DNA from: Streptomyces sp. MH60
GTDB lineage: Bacteria; Actinomycetota; Actinomycetes; Streptomycetales; Streptomycetaceae
Direction: 5' to 3'
Assembly (NCBI RefSeq): GCF_002939385.1
Contig: NZ_MULI01000015.1
Span: 1-64,000 of the forward strand
Length of the DNA: 64,000 nt
The position numbers and the translations under genes were made by a program. Under the pieces are notes generated by a model, which searched no databases, was not told the origin of the DNA, and saw only the letters and a list, made by a program, of their open reading frames with translations. Shown one piece after another: positions 8,110 through 17,218 of the stretch (position 1 is the stretch's first letter; every line of letters starts with the position of its first letter).

Positions 8110-9203
8110 GCCGCCCTCCCCGGCTCGCCCGGCAGCCGGCGCAGTACGCCGGCCAGGCTCTGGGCCGTGCTCGCCCAGCCGTTCAGGGCGGCACGGCGAC
8201 CGCGGGCGGCGGCCTTCAGCCGGCGTCGCACGTCCGCCTCGCCGAACCAGCCGCGCAGCTCCGCGGCGAGCGCGACGGGATCCTCCGGCGGGACGAGGAT
8301 GCCGGGCACTCCGCCGTCGGGTGCGCGTCCGACCGCCTCCGGGAGGCCGCCGACGTCCGTGGCCAGCACGGGGACGCCGCGCGCGAGGGCCTCGGTCACC
8401 GCCATGCCGTACGTCTCGGCGTAGGAGGTGAGGACCATCAGGTCGGCGGAGGCGTAGGTGGCGTCCAGGTCGGCTCCGGCCCGCGGCCCGGCGAGCACCA
8501 GCCGCTCCTCCAGGCCGTGCCCTGCGATCAGCGACCGCAGGCGGTCGACGTACGCCGGGTCCTGTCCGAGCCCGCCGACGCACACACAGCTCCACGGCAG
8601 GTCGGCCACGGCCGCCAGTGCCTCCACCAGTCGGTGCTGGCCCTTGCGGGGCGTCACCGCGGCGACGCACACCAGCCGGGAGACGCCGTCGGTGCCGGGC
8701 GCGAGGGGCGCGATGTCGGCGCCGGGGGCGGCGACGTGGACCCGGCCCGGGTCGAGGCCGTGGTGGGAGACGAGCCGGCGCACCGCCCAGTCGCTGGTGG
8801 CGACGACGGCCGGGACGGCACGCAGCACCGTGCGCTCGCGGGCGTCCAGTTCGGCGGCCACCGCGGGGTCGAGGCCGGTCTCGTCGCCGAGCGGGAGGTG
8901 GACGAGGACGGCCATGCGCAGCCGCTCGGCTTCCGGGACGACGATCTCCGGCACCCCGCAGGCGACCAGGCCGTCGAGGAGGACGACCGCGCCGTCCGGC
9001 AACCGCCGCAGGACGCGGGCGAGTTCCGCGCGGGCCGCGTCGTCCGGCCGGGGCCAGTCGCCGGGCACGGGCAGCCCTCGTACCCGCCAGCCGAAGCCGG
9101 GCAGGTCGAGCCGCACCCGCCGGTCGTAGGCGTTGCCGCCGCTCGGCGCGGCCGGGTCGTCGACCCCGCCCGGCATGACGAAGTGCACGGAGCGCAGGGA
9201 CAT
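8106..9203 (-). CDS. Family 4-type glycosyltransferase
   Basis: The protein has 365 aa with a GT-B fold. The N-terminus SVHFVMPGGVDDPAAPSGGNAYDRR is a typical first strand and sugar-acceptor loop. The C-terminal half has CVAAVTPRKGQHRLVEAL and the donor-binding EX7E-like segment YAETYGMAVTEALARGVPVLATDVGGLPE. It should transfer a nucleotide-sugar donor residue to the cluster product. The start at ATG 9203 was chosen because the first strand begins there. A GTG at 9359, inside GTGA with the stop of the upstream PTPS-like gene, would add 52 low-complexity residues and is a possible coupled start. The stop overlaps the methyltransferase start by ATGA. Confidence 0.88.
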   Translation of the reverse strand: MSLRSVHFVMPGGVDDPAAPSGGNAYDRRVRLDLPGFGWRVRGLPVPGDWPRPDDAARAELARVLRRLPDGAVVLLDGLVACGVPEIVVPEAERLRMAVLVHLPLGDETGLDPAVAAELDARERTVLRAVPAVVATSDWAVRRLVSHHGLDPGRVHVAAPGADIAPLAPGTDGVSRLVCVAAVTPRKGQHRLVEALAAVADLPWSCVCVGGLGQDPAYVDRLRSLIAGHGLEERLVLAGPRAGADLDATYASADLMVLTSYAETYGMAVTEALARGVPVLATDVGGLPEAVGRAPDGGVPGILVPPEDPVALAAELRGWFGEADVRRRLKAAARGRRAALNGWASTAQSLAGVLRRLPGEPGRAA

Positions 9204-9355
9204 GGGGACGATCCCCCCGTTCCTCGGAGCCGGGACCGGGACCGGAACGGCCCCGGACAGCTGGGCGGGGACGTAGGCGAGCCGGGCCCGCCCGGCGGGC
9301 ACGCCGGTCGTCGCCTCCACGGACCTACCGGTCGTCGTCTCCACGGACGTGCCGG

Positions 9356-9814
<459 letters not shown>

Positions 9815-9869
9815 CTATTACGGCTGGATGCCTTCCCCTGTTCAGTGGGCCGTACGTGTTTCCGCAAGG

Positions 9870-10916
9870 TCAGGCGCCGGTGTCGCCGCCCGGGTGTGTG
9901 CCGCTTTCGGTGCCGGCGCCGGTACCGGGACCGGTCTCCTCCCGGTCGTAACGGATCCGGTGGCACAGTGCGGGGACCTCGCCGGAGGCCAACCGCGGCA
10001 TCAGGTCCGGCAGTTCGGTGAACGCGGACTCGCCGGTGACGAGCGCGTCCAGCGCCGGGTCGGCGAGCAGTTCGAGGGCGAGGGTGAGCCGGTCGGCGTA
10101 GCCGCGGGTGGCGGCGCGGGCCGGGGAGACGGTTCCGACCTGGCTGCCGCGCAGGGTCAGCCGCCGGGAGTGGAAGGCCTCGCCGAGCGGCAGGGCGACG
10201 CGCCGGTCGCCGTACCAGCTCAGTTCGACGACGGTGCCCTCGGGGCGCAGCAGCTCCAGTGACCGGGCGAGCCCGGCTTCCGTCGCACTGGCGTGCACGA
10301 CGAGATCGCGGTCGCCGACGGCGTCGCCCGGGGAGGCGAAACCGACGCCGAGTGCCTCGGCGACCTTCGCCCGGGCCGGGTCGGTGTCGACCAACTCGAC
10401 GCGGACGCCGGGGAAACGGGCCAGCAGGGCCGCCACCGAGCAGCCGACCATGCCACCGCCGACCACGGTGACCCGGTCGCCGATCAGCGGCGCCGCGTCC
10501 CACAGGGCGTTGACGGCGGTCTCGACGGTACCGGCGAGCACGGCCCGCCCGGCGGGGACCTCCGCGGGCACGGGGGTGACGGCGGCGGCCGGGACGACGT
10601 ACCGCGTCTGGTGCGGATGGAGACAGAACACGGTGCGCCCGACGAGACGCTCGGGCCCCTCCTCCACCACGCCGACGCTGAGGTAGCCGTACTTCACCGG
10701 CCCGGGGAAGTCGCCCTCCTGGAACGGCGCGCGCATGGCGGTGTACTGGTTCCCGGGCACCCGGCCGTCGAAGACGAGGGTCTCGGTGCCGCGGCTGACC
10801 CCGCTGAAGAGCGTGCGCACCAGCACCTCCTCGGCGCCCGGTGGCGGCAGCTCCACCTCGCGGATCGCGCCCCGGCCCGGCGCTTCGAGCCAGAACGCAC
10901 GTGCCCTGCGTGTCAT
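9870..10916 (-). CDS. Medium-chain (zinc-type) dehydrogenase
   Basis: The protein has 348 aa. It has the GroES-like N-terminal region ([23 protein letters not shown]) and a Rossmann domain with [17 protein letters not shown] near residue 175 followed by the acidic VELVDTD, which favours NAD(H). The usual catalytic zinc cysteine is replaced in the segment SGVSRGTE, a form seen in BchC-like and related dehydrogenases. The ATG at 10916 has AGGAGGA close upstream. It is probably the first gene of the leftward operon running through the PTPS-like, glycosyltransferase, methyltransferase and flippase genes, although a 115-bp gap follows it. It may oxidise or reduce a hydroxyl of the sugar or side chain. 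Confidence 0.88.
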   Translation of the reverse strand: MTRRARAFWLEAPGRGAIREVELPPPGAEEVLVRTLFSGVSRGTETLVFDGRVPGNQYTAMRAPFQEGDFPGPVKYGYLSVGVVEEGPERLVGRTVFCLHPHQTRYVVPAAAVTPVPAEVPAGRAVLAGTVETAVNALWDAAPLIGDRVTVVGGGMVGCSVAALLARFPGVRVELVDTDPARAKVAEALGVGFASPGDAVGDRDLVVHASATEAGLARSLELLRPEGTVVELSWYGDRRVALPLGEAFHSRRLTLRGSQVGTVSPARAATRGYADRLTLALELLADPALDALVTGESAFTELPDLMPRLASGEVPALCHRIRYDREETGPGTGAGTESGTHPGGDTGA

Positions 10917-11025
10917 CTCACGTCCTCCTGAACGATCGGGAAGCCACCCACGTACCGAGGGATGCACGAGCCGCGCACAAGGTAGCGGCGTTGATCGACT
11001 CTGTCACACGGCCGGAGGATGTTCG

Positions 11026-11811
11026 GTGGCCCTGAACAACACGTACGACGCGTGCGAGGCGTATGACGTCTGTGCCGCGAGGTCCGTACAGCAGGAGACG
11101 GCGGTGGGGGCCGGCGCGCAGGTCCTGCTGCTGGCGCTGCTCGGTACCGCGATCGGCATGGGCACGGCGGGCTGGCTGACCGGCCTGGTGTTCGCGTTCG
11201 CGAGCTGGGCGGTGCTCTCCCGGGCCCTGCACCGCTCCCGGCTGCCGGCGTTCGGCCCGGCCAACCGGGTCACCCTCGGCCGGGCCACCCTGGTCGGCGG
11301 GGTCACCGCCCTGGTCGCCGACTCCTTCCGCAGCGCGCCGCCGGTCTCGCTGCTCGTCGGTCTGACGGCCGTGGCCCTGGTCCTGGACGGCGTGGACGGC
11401 AAGGTCGCCCGCCGCACCGGCACGTCCACCGCGCTGGGCGCGCGCTTCGACATGGAGGTCGACGCGTTCCTGATCCTGGTGCTCAGCGTGTACGTCGCGA
11501 TGGACCTGGGTCCGTGGGTGCTGCTGATCGGCGGCATGCGGTACGTGTTCGTGGCGGCGGCCCGGGTGTGGCCGTGGCTGACCGCCGCGCTGCCGCCGAG
11601 CACGGCCCGCAAGACGGTGGCCGCGCTGCAGGGCGTCCTGCTGCTCCTGGCGGGCGCGGACCTGCTGCCGCGCGGGGCGAAGCTGGGTGTGGTGGCGGTG
11701 GCGCTGGCCCTGCTGGCGTGGTCGTTCGGGCGGGACGTGCGGTGGCTGTGGCGCCGGTCGCGGGTTCCCGCGGTGCCTGTCACGGCGCTGCGCGAGCTCG
11801 TGGTCCAGTGA
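11026..11811 (+). CDS. CDP-alcohol phosphatidyltransferase family protein
   Basis: The protein has 261 aa and several membrane segments. The full family signature D-x2-D-G-x2-A-R-x8-G-x3-D-x3-D is present as LDGVDGKVARR...GARFDMEVD. Enzymes of this family transfer a phosphoalcohol from a CDP-linked donor to an alcohol acceptor in the membrane. The start is GTG at 11026 with GGAGG at 11014-11018, seven bases away. It is divergent from the dehydrogenase, with 109 bp between the starts. In this setting it may attach a lipid or polyol phosphate to the cluster product, which is inference. Confidence 0.9.
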   Translation: MALNNTYDACEAYDVCAARSVQQETAVGAGAQVLLLALLGTAIGMGTAGWLTGLVFAFASWAVLSRALHRSRLPAFGPANRVTLGRATLVGGVTALVADSFRSAPPVSLLVGLTAVALVLDGVDGKVARRTGTSTALGARFDMEVDAFLILVLSVYVAMDLGPWVLLIGGMRYVFVAAARVWPWLTAALPPSTARKTVAALQGVLLLLAGADLLPRGAKLGVVAVALALLAWSFGRDVRWLWRRSRVPAVPVTALRELVVQ

Positions 11812-11855
11812 GGTCGGGCGGGGTTGGCGGTTCCCCGTGCCGCCACCCGTACGCG

Positions 11856-13106
11856 TCAGCCGCGACGGGGCAGCAGCCACACCGCGCCCAGGGGTACGGC
11901 GGCCAGCGCCAGCCACGGCACCGCGACCGGCAGCCCGGTGTCCAGGAGCAGGCCGGTCAACGAACTGCCGGCCAGCACGACGAGCCCGGAGACCGAGGAC
12001 AACGCCCCGGTGTACAGCCCGAGCCGTCCGTCCTCGGCGAGGTCCGGCACCCAGGCGCGGGCGACGGGCGCGACGAGCATCTGCCCGAGGGTGAGCAGGA
12101 CGACGAACCCGGCGGCGGGCACCAGCCCACCCGTCCCCGTCCATCCCGCGGGCCGCGCGAGGCCGACCACGGCGAACCCGACGGCGATGAGCACCAGCCC
12201 CGCCACCATCGACCGGCGCGGCGCCAGCCGCTCCCCCGCCCACCGGGTCACCGGCAACTGCGCGGTCACCACCAGCAGCGACGACAGCGCGAACAGCCAG
12301 GCCAGCGGCGCCTGCGAACCGGCGGCCCGCTCCACCTCGGCGGGCAGGGCCAGGTAGAGCTGGTTGTAGGCGAGCAGGTAGGCGCCGTAGGCGCAACACA
12401 GGGCGAGGAAACGCCGGTTGCGCAGCACGAGCCGCGCCCCGCCCTTCATCCGGACCTGGGCCCGCCCCGGTACACGCTGCGGCAGCAGCCACGCGTGCCC
12501 GGCGAGGACCAGCACGAAGACCCCGGCCCCGGCGAGGCAGGCGGTACGGAAGCCGACGGCGAGCAGCAGCGCCCCCAGCAGCGGCCCGACGAAGGCACCG
12601 GCCTGTCCGGCGACGGTGAACAGCGCGAGCACCCGTGTCCGGTCCCCGCCCCCTTCTTCCTCCCACACGACGGCCTGCCGGGCGACCTCGGACTCGACGG
12701 CCGGCGAGAAGAGCGCGGCGGCGAACCCGATCAGCAGCACGGCGCCGACGACGGCCCAGGTCCGCTCGGCGAACCCGAGCCAGACGAACCCGGCGATCCG
12801 CAGCACGCACCCGGCGAGCACGACGGGCCGGATGCCGTACCGGTCGGCGAGCGCCCCGCCGACCACGAACAGCCCCTGCTGGCTGAAGGTCCGCAGCCCG
12901 AGCACGAACCCGACCAGCCACCCCGCCATGCCGACGGACTGCCCCAGGTGCTCGGAGAGGAAGGGCAGCACGGCGAAGAAGCCGATGTTGAAGGCGAGTT
13001 GGGTGAGGATGAGCAGCCGGAGCAGTGGGGAGAGCGTGCCGAGCGGGGCGGTACGGCGGCCGGATGCCCGCCGGGATCGCCCGGTGGAGGCGGGTGCGGA
13101 TGTCAT
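11856..13106 (-). CDS. Major facilitator superfamily transporter
   Basis: The protein has 416 aa and about 12 hydrophobic segments. It has the MFS loop 2-3 signature in modified form (GGALADRYGIRPVVLAG) and a basic segment between the two halves (RVPGRAQVRMKGGARLVLRNRR). It is likely an exporter. The ATG at 13106 is one base after the stop of the permease gene, so translation is coupled. The operon partners are an extracellular solute-binding protein and a permease, so export of a chelator and re-uptake of its complex would be one coherent reading. Confidence 0.88.
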   Translation of the reverse strand: MTSAPASTGRSRRASGRRTAPLGTLSPLLRLLILTQLAFNIGFFAVLPFLSEHLGQSVGMAGWLVGFVLGLRTFSQQGLFVVGGALADRYGIRPVVLAGCVLRIAGFVWLGFAERTWAVVGAVLLIGFAAALFSPAVESEVARQAVVWEEEGGGDRTRVLALFTVAGQAGAFVGPLLGALLLAVGFRTACLAGAGVFVLVLAGHAWLLPQRVPGRAQVRMKGGARLVLRNRRFLALCCAYGAYLLAYNQLYLALPAEVERAAGSQAPLAWLFALSSLLVVTAQLPVTRWAGERLAPRRSMVAGLVLIAVGFAVVGLARPAGWTGTGGLVPAAGFVVLLTLGQMLVAPVARAWVPDLAEDGRLGLYTGALSSVSGLVVLAGSSLTGLLLDTGLPVAVPWLALAAVPLGAVWLLPRRG

Positions 13107-13107
13107 G

Positions 13108-14925
13108 TCACCGGGCTCCGGCCGGTTCCGTCTCCGCCGCCGGGACGGGCCGCCGCTCGGCCCCGTTGCCCTCGTCGGCCCCGCCGACGGTCGGTGCGGG
13201 GCGTCGCCGGGCCGGTCGGCGTATTCCGCCCGCGGCGCTGACGGCCAGCGCGCCGAGCAGGGCGAGTATGGCGGCGGGGGCGAGGACGGCCCAGGGGGCG
13301 CGCTCGGCGTAGGGCTGGTTCTCGGCGAGGAGCAGACCCCATTCGGGGGACGGCGGCTGGGCGCCGAGGCCGAGGAAGCCGAGCGAGGCGAGCGCGAGGG
13401 CGACCCCGGGCAGCCGCAGCAGGGCGTGCCGGAGGACCGGCGGCACCACGGCGGGCAACAACTCGTGCCGCAACAGATGGAGCCGCCCCGCGCCCAGCCC
13501 CTTGGTGGCGGTGATGTGCAGGGTGGCGCGCTCCTGGCGCAGCAGGGAGGAGGTGTGCGCGGCGAGCGGCGCCCAGGCGACGGCGCCCACGGCGAGCGCG
13601 GGGGTGGCCGCTCCGCTCCCGGCGACGGCGGTGACGAGCAGCGCGACGAGCACCGGCGGCACGGCGTTGACCGTGTCGACGAGCGGCGCGGAGACCCGGG
13701 GCACGAGTCCGAGCAGTACGCCCGCGAGCAGGGCGGCGGCGCTGATGGCGGCGGCGAGGAGCAACGTGTCCAGCGCCCCGTGGCCGACGCGGGCGAGCAG
13801 GTCGCGCCCGAGGGCGTCGGTGCCGAAGGGATGGGCGAGGGAGGGTGCCCGCAGCCGCTGCCCCGTGTCGAGGGCGAGCGGATCACGGGCCAGCCCGCAC
13901 CCGACGACGGCGAGCAGGAGGGCGCCGTAGAGGAGCGGCAGCAGCCCGCCGGCGGGCTGAGTGGGCCGGTGCAGCGAGGACAGGGCGCCGTCCCGCAGCG
14001 CGGGCCCGGTGAGCAGCCGGGCGGCGACGCGGGTGGCGCCGGTCGCGAGCCCGGCCAGCAGCACGAGGGCGAGGGTGCCGGCCTGGAGGACGGGAAGGTC
14101 CTGCGCGAGGGCGGCCTGAAGGGTGGTGCGCCCGAGCCCCGGGATGTCGAAGACCTGCTCGACGGCGACGGCCCCGCCCGTCAGCCCGACGACGAACAGT
14201 CCGAGGTTGGGCAGCAGCGCGGGCACGCACCGCCGTACGGCCTGGCGGGCGATGGACCGCCCCGTCAGCCCACGGGCCGCAGCGGCCAGCGCCCACGGCT
14301 CCCCGAAGGCACCGGGCAGCAGGTCGTCGAGCAGCCGCCCGAGCACGGCTCCCGCGGGCAGCCCGAGGGCGAGCGCGGGCAGCACGGTCCACTGGGGCCC
14401 GTACCACCCCAGCGCGGGCAGCCACCCCAGCTGCACCCCGACGACGGTGGCGAGCACGGAGGCGACGAGGAACTCGGGCAGCGAGGCGAGTACGGCGGAC
14501 AGGCTCCCGCCCCCGCGCCGCCCACCGAGCCGTCGCCGGGCTCCGAGCCGCAGGGTGCGCGCGCAGATCACCCCGGCGGTGAGAACGGCGACGAGCAGCG
14601 CGACCCCCATGAGCAGCAGCGAGGCACCGAGCGCCCGGAGCACGTCGGGCAGTACGTCGGTCCCGGAGATCCACGACCGTCCGGCATCCCCGCGCACGAG
14701 ACCGCCCAGCCAGCCGGTGAGCACGTGCACGGGCCCGCCGTCGATCCCGAGCTGCCGCCGGATGTCGGCGAGCACTTCGGGCGTGGGCTCGCGCTCGGCG
14801 GACCGTGCCTTGAGGACGGTGTACGCGGGGTCGGTGCGGGTGAGCCAGGGCAACAGCCCGACCCCGCACACGAGCCCGACCGCGAGCACGACCCGCCACG
14901 CCAGGGCGGCCACCCGCTGCAGCAC
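13108..14925 (-). CDS. Fused DppB-DppC type ABC transporter permease
   Basis: The protein has 605 aa, about twice the size of one permease. Residues 1-290 match a DppB/OppB-type subunit, with a periplasmic loop RRQLGIDGGPVHVLTGWLGGLVRGDAGRSW, and residues about 300-590 match DppC/OppC, including HPFGTDALGRDLLARV. Each half carries an EAA-like loop (EPWALAAAARGLTGRSIARQ and RQERATLHITATKGLGAGRLHLLRHELLP), where the ATPase should dock. No ATPase gene is present next to it, so it must share one from elsewhere. The GTG at 14925 follows the binding-protein stop by three bases. The last 3 codons precede the MFS start. Confidence 0.9.
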   Translation of the reverse strand: MLQRVAALAWRVVLAVGLVCGVGLLPWLTRTDPAYTVLKARSAEREPTPEVLADIRRQLGIDGGPVHVLTGWLGGLVRGDAGRSWISGTDVLPDVLRALGASLLLMGVALLVAVLTAGVICARTLRLGARRRLGGRRGGGSLSAVLASLPEFLVASVLATVVGVQLGWLPALGWYGPQWTVLPALALGLPAGAVLGRLLDDLLPGAFGEPWALAAAARGLTGRSIARQAVRRCVPALLPNLGLFVVGLTGGAVAVEQVFDIPGLGRTTLQAALAQDLPVLQAGTLALVLLAGLATGATRVAARLLTGPALRDGALSSLHRPTQPAGGLLPLLYGALLLAVVGCGLARDPLALDTGQRLRAPSLAHPFGTDALGRDLLARVGHGALDTLLLAAAISAAALLAGVLLGLVPRVSAPLVDTVNAVPPVLVALLVTAVAGSGAATPALAVGAVAWAPLAAHTSSLLRQERATLHITATKGLGAGRLHLLRHELLPAVVPPVLRHALLRLPGVALALASLGFLGLGAQPPSPEWGLLLAENQPYAERAPWAVLAPAAILALLGALAVSAAGGIRRPARRRPAPTVGGADEGNGAERRPVPAAETEPAGAR

Positions 14926-14928
14926 GGT

Positions 14929-16440
14929 TCAGCGCCGGGTGCCGGTGCCGACGAGGGTGCGCTCGTACGGGTCGAGGATCACGCCCTGCACGGAGTCGGC
15001 GACGCCGGTGATGATGCGCTGGTGCACGAGCGGCACGACGGCGTCGCTGCCGAGGACGCGGGCCTCGGCGGCCATGGCGGCGTCCTGGCGCTTCGCGGTG
15101 TCGGCGATCTTCTCGGCGTCGGCGACGGCACGGTCGACGCCCTTGTCGCAGAGCTGGGCGATGTTGAAGCCACCGTCGCAGGTGTAGTCGCTGGCGAGGA
15201 CGGCGACGGGGTCACCGGTGTCGAGGAGCGTGTTCCGGGCGAGCACGAAGGCGTCGAACTTCCCGTCGAGGGCGTCGCCTTCGAGCCGCGAGTACTCCCG
15301 CACGGTGAGCTTGACCGTGAACCCGGCCTTCTCCAGCTGCTGCTTGACCACCTGGGCGACCTCGGGCAGTTCGGGCCGGTTGTCGTAGGTGGCGAGGTTG
15401 ATGGTGTCACCGTCCCCGGGCTTCTTGGCCGGCGCCTGCCCGACGGGCGCGGCCCGCTTCCCTTCCGCCCAGGTCACTGCGGGCCCGTAGACCCCGGCAC
15501 CGGGATCGCCGTACCCCTCGTACACGTCCTTGGCGAACACGGAGGTGTCGAGGCCCTCTCGGGCGGCGGCTCGCAGCCCGGCGTCCTTGAAGGCCCCGGA
15601 GGAGGCGTTGAGGAGCAGGCTGGTGGTGCGGGTGGTGGCGGTGTCGCGTCGGGTCTCCTTGTCGAGCGACGCCGCCTGGGCGACCGGAACGGCCTCGGCG
15701 ATGTCGAGTTCCCCGGTCCGCAGGGCGTTGGCACGAGCGGTGCCGTCGGCGATGAAGCGCGCGTCGACGCCGGCGGCCTGCGCGCGACCGCCCCAGTAGT
15801 CGTCGAACCGGTCGAGGGAGGCGGAGGTGGCGCCGTTGACCTTGGTCAGCTCGAAGGGCCCGGTGGCGTGGCCGACGGGGTCGACGCGGTCGCTCTTGCC
15901 GTAGGCGTCCTTGGACAGGATCGCGAGGCTGGGGCTGGAGAGCCGGAGCGGCAGAACCGGGTCGGGCACGGCGGTGGTGATCCGGACCATCCGGTCACCG
16001 CTCGCCTCGGCGCGGAGGTCGACACCGGCGAGGGCGGCTGGGGCGGGCTCGGCGTCGGTGGCGTGCGCGAGGGACTCGGCCACGGCGGCGGGGGTCACTT
16101 CGCCCCCGTCCTGGAAGGTGGCGTCGCGGAGGCTGAACTCCCAGGTCTTCTCCCCGTCCCGGCGCCAGGACTCGGCGAGCGCGGGCGCGGCGGAACCGTT
16201 GGCGTCCAGCGCGGTGAGGCCCTCGGTGACCCCGAGGCGGCTGAGCAGGGTGGCGTCGGCGCCGTACGGGGACAGGTTCTCGGCGGGCGGGAAGGCGAGG
16301 GCGACGCGGAGACGGGCACTGTCACCGTCCTTGCCGCCACCGGATCCGGAGTCGTCACCGCCTCCGGAGGCGAAGCAGCTCGATATGAGCGGGATCAGCA
16401 GGAGCGGGGCGAGCAGCCGGGGGCGGCGGTGGGAGCGCAT
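14929..16440 (-). CDS. Family 5 extracellular solute-binding lipoprotein
   Basis: The protein has 503 aa. A lipoprotein signal peptide ends in LISSC with the lipidated Cys22. The mature part has the family 5 (DppA/NikA/OppA) start RVALAFPPAENLSPYGADATLLSRLGVTEGLTALD and the signature region GEVTPAAVAESLAHATD. It should bind a peptide, nickel or metal-chelate ligand outside the membrane and feed the fused permease. A Zur-like palindrome lies 86 bp upstream of the ATG, which favours a metal-chelate substrate over a peptide. Confidence 0.9.
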   Translation of the reverse strand: MRSHRRPRLLAPLLLIPLISSCFASGGGDDSGSGGGKDGDSARLRVALAFPPAENLSPYGADATLLSRLGVTEGLTALDANGSAAPALAESWRRDGEKTWEFSLRDATFQDGGEVTPAAVAESLAHATDAEPAPAALAGVDLRAEASGDRMVRITTAVPDPVLPLRLSSPSLAILSKDAYGKSDRVDPVGHATGPFELTKVNGATSASLDRFDDYWGGRAQAAGVDARFIADGTARANALRTGELDIAEAVPVAQAASLDKETRRDTATTRTTSLLLNASSGAFKDAGLRAAAREGLDTSVFAKDVYEGYGDPGAGVYGPAVTWAEGKRAAPVGQAPAKKPGDGDTINLATYDNRPELPEVAQVVKQQLEKAGFTVKLTVREYSRLEGDALDGKFDAFVLARNTLLDTGDPVAVLASDYTCDGGFNIAQLCDKGVDRAVADAEKIADTAKRQDAAMAAEARVLGSDAVVPLVHQRIITGVADSVQGVILDPYERTLVGTGTRR

Positions 16441-16526
16441 GGTCCTCGGATCGATCAGGTTCGGGGGGAGGCAGGGGGACTACAGGGCCAGTCGGACAGG
16501 CAGGCGAGGGCGAATGGGAGACTACA

Positions 16527-16541
16527 TGAAAACGATTTCCA
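16527..16541. promoter_or_regulatory. Zur-like operator upstream of the uptake/export operon
   Basis: TGAAAACGATTTCCA, extended to CATGAAAACGATTTCCATG at 16525-16543, is an inverted repeat with two mismatched pairs. It resembles the 7-1-7 Zur box of Streptomyces (TGAAAATGATTTTCA type, from memory). It lies in the 109-bp gap between the binding-protein start at 16440 and the end of the acetyltransferase gene at 16550, where it could control the leftward operon. Confidence 0.55.
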
Positions 16542-16549
16542 TGCCTACC

Positions 16550-17086
16550 TCACCCCAGGGGAACATCGAAGTGCACGATCCCCTGCCCACCGCCCGCGTC
16601 CTCCCGCTCGTCGTGCACGACCTTGGCCAACGACCGCCAGAAGGGTTCCGCCCCGGTGACGGCGGGGTCGGTGTGCAGGTAGACGGCCCGGTATCCCCCG
16701 TCGGCGACGGCGAACGCCAGCAGTTCGTCGACGAGCCTCCGCGCCAGCCCCCGCCTGCGGTGCTCGGGCCGTACGTACACGCGACGCAGCTGCGCGGTCA
16801 CACCGGAGGGGTAACGCTCGGCGACGTGCACGGGGTTCGGCGGGTGCGCGGGACCCCGGGAGTCGAGCGCACCGGTGCCCACGACCTCACCGTCCGCGTC
16901 GACAGCGACGAGGAGGGTATGCCGGGCAGGGGTCAGATAGGCCCCGGCCAGATCGATGACATCGGCATGCCAGCGCGGGACGTACCCGGTACCGAAGTCC
17001 CGGTAGACGGTGTCGAGCATGACGGCTCGGGCGGGGGGCAGGTCGGCGGGGGTTGCCGGACGGATGGTGTAGTCAGTGGTGCGCAC
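16550..17086 (-). CDS. GNAT-family N-acetyltransferase
   Basis: The protein has about 178 aa from the GTG at 17086. The acetyl-CoA loop motif is RRVYVRPEHRRRGLARRLVDELLAFA (the Q/R-x2-G-x-G/A signature as RRRGLA), preceded by the strand VVGTGALDSRG. The substrate is unknown. Longer starts to 17125 are possible, but they would place codons across a perfect inverted repeat at 17097-17117 and a TATGAT -10 box. I prefer GTG at 17086 or 17092 on a leaderless or nearly leaderless transcript. It is upstream of the binding-protein operon on the same strand but separated by the Zur-like site. Confidence 0.82.
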   Translation of the reverse strand: MRTTDYTIRPATPADLPPARAVMLDTVYRDFGTGYVPRWHADVIDLAGAYLTPARHTLLVAVDADGEVVGTGALDSRGPAHPPNPVHVAERYPSGVTAQLRRVYVRPEHRRRGLARRLVDELLAFAVADGGYRAVYLHTDPAVTGAEPFWRSLAKVVHDEREDAGGGQGIVHFDVPLG

Positions 17087-17096
17087 TTGCACATCA

Positions 17097-17117
17097 TATG
17101 CAGTAAGGAACTGCATA
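17097..17117. promoter_or_regulatory. Operator palindrome and -10 box for the acetyltransferase
   Basis: TATGCAGT at 17097-17104 and ACTGCATA at 17110-17117 are perfect inverted 8-mers with a 5-nt spacer. On the minus strand the downstream arm runs into TATGAT, a good -10 hexamer, followed within about 6-10 nt by the GTG codons at 17092 and 17086. The arrangement suggests a repressor site covering a promoter. The regulator is unknown. Confidence 0.5.
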
Positions 17118-17218
17118 CAGTCCACGCCCCGACGAGAAGCGCCCTCCGCGTGTACCCGCCCGGTGACGAGTGCGCCGTTGACCCGGACGCCGGAGGGCCG
17201 GGCCGACGAGTCGGACGG

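Noticed and set aside
12418..16659. Very long open frame on the plus strand opposite the transporter operon
   Set aside because: It is antisense to three clear genes, is made of Gly/Pro/Arg/Glu-rich low-complexity sequence and has no motif. Such mirror frames are usual in high-GC DNA.
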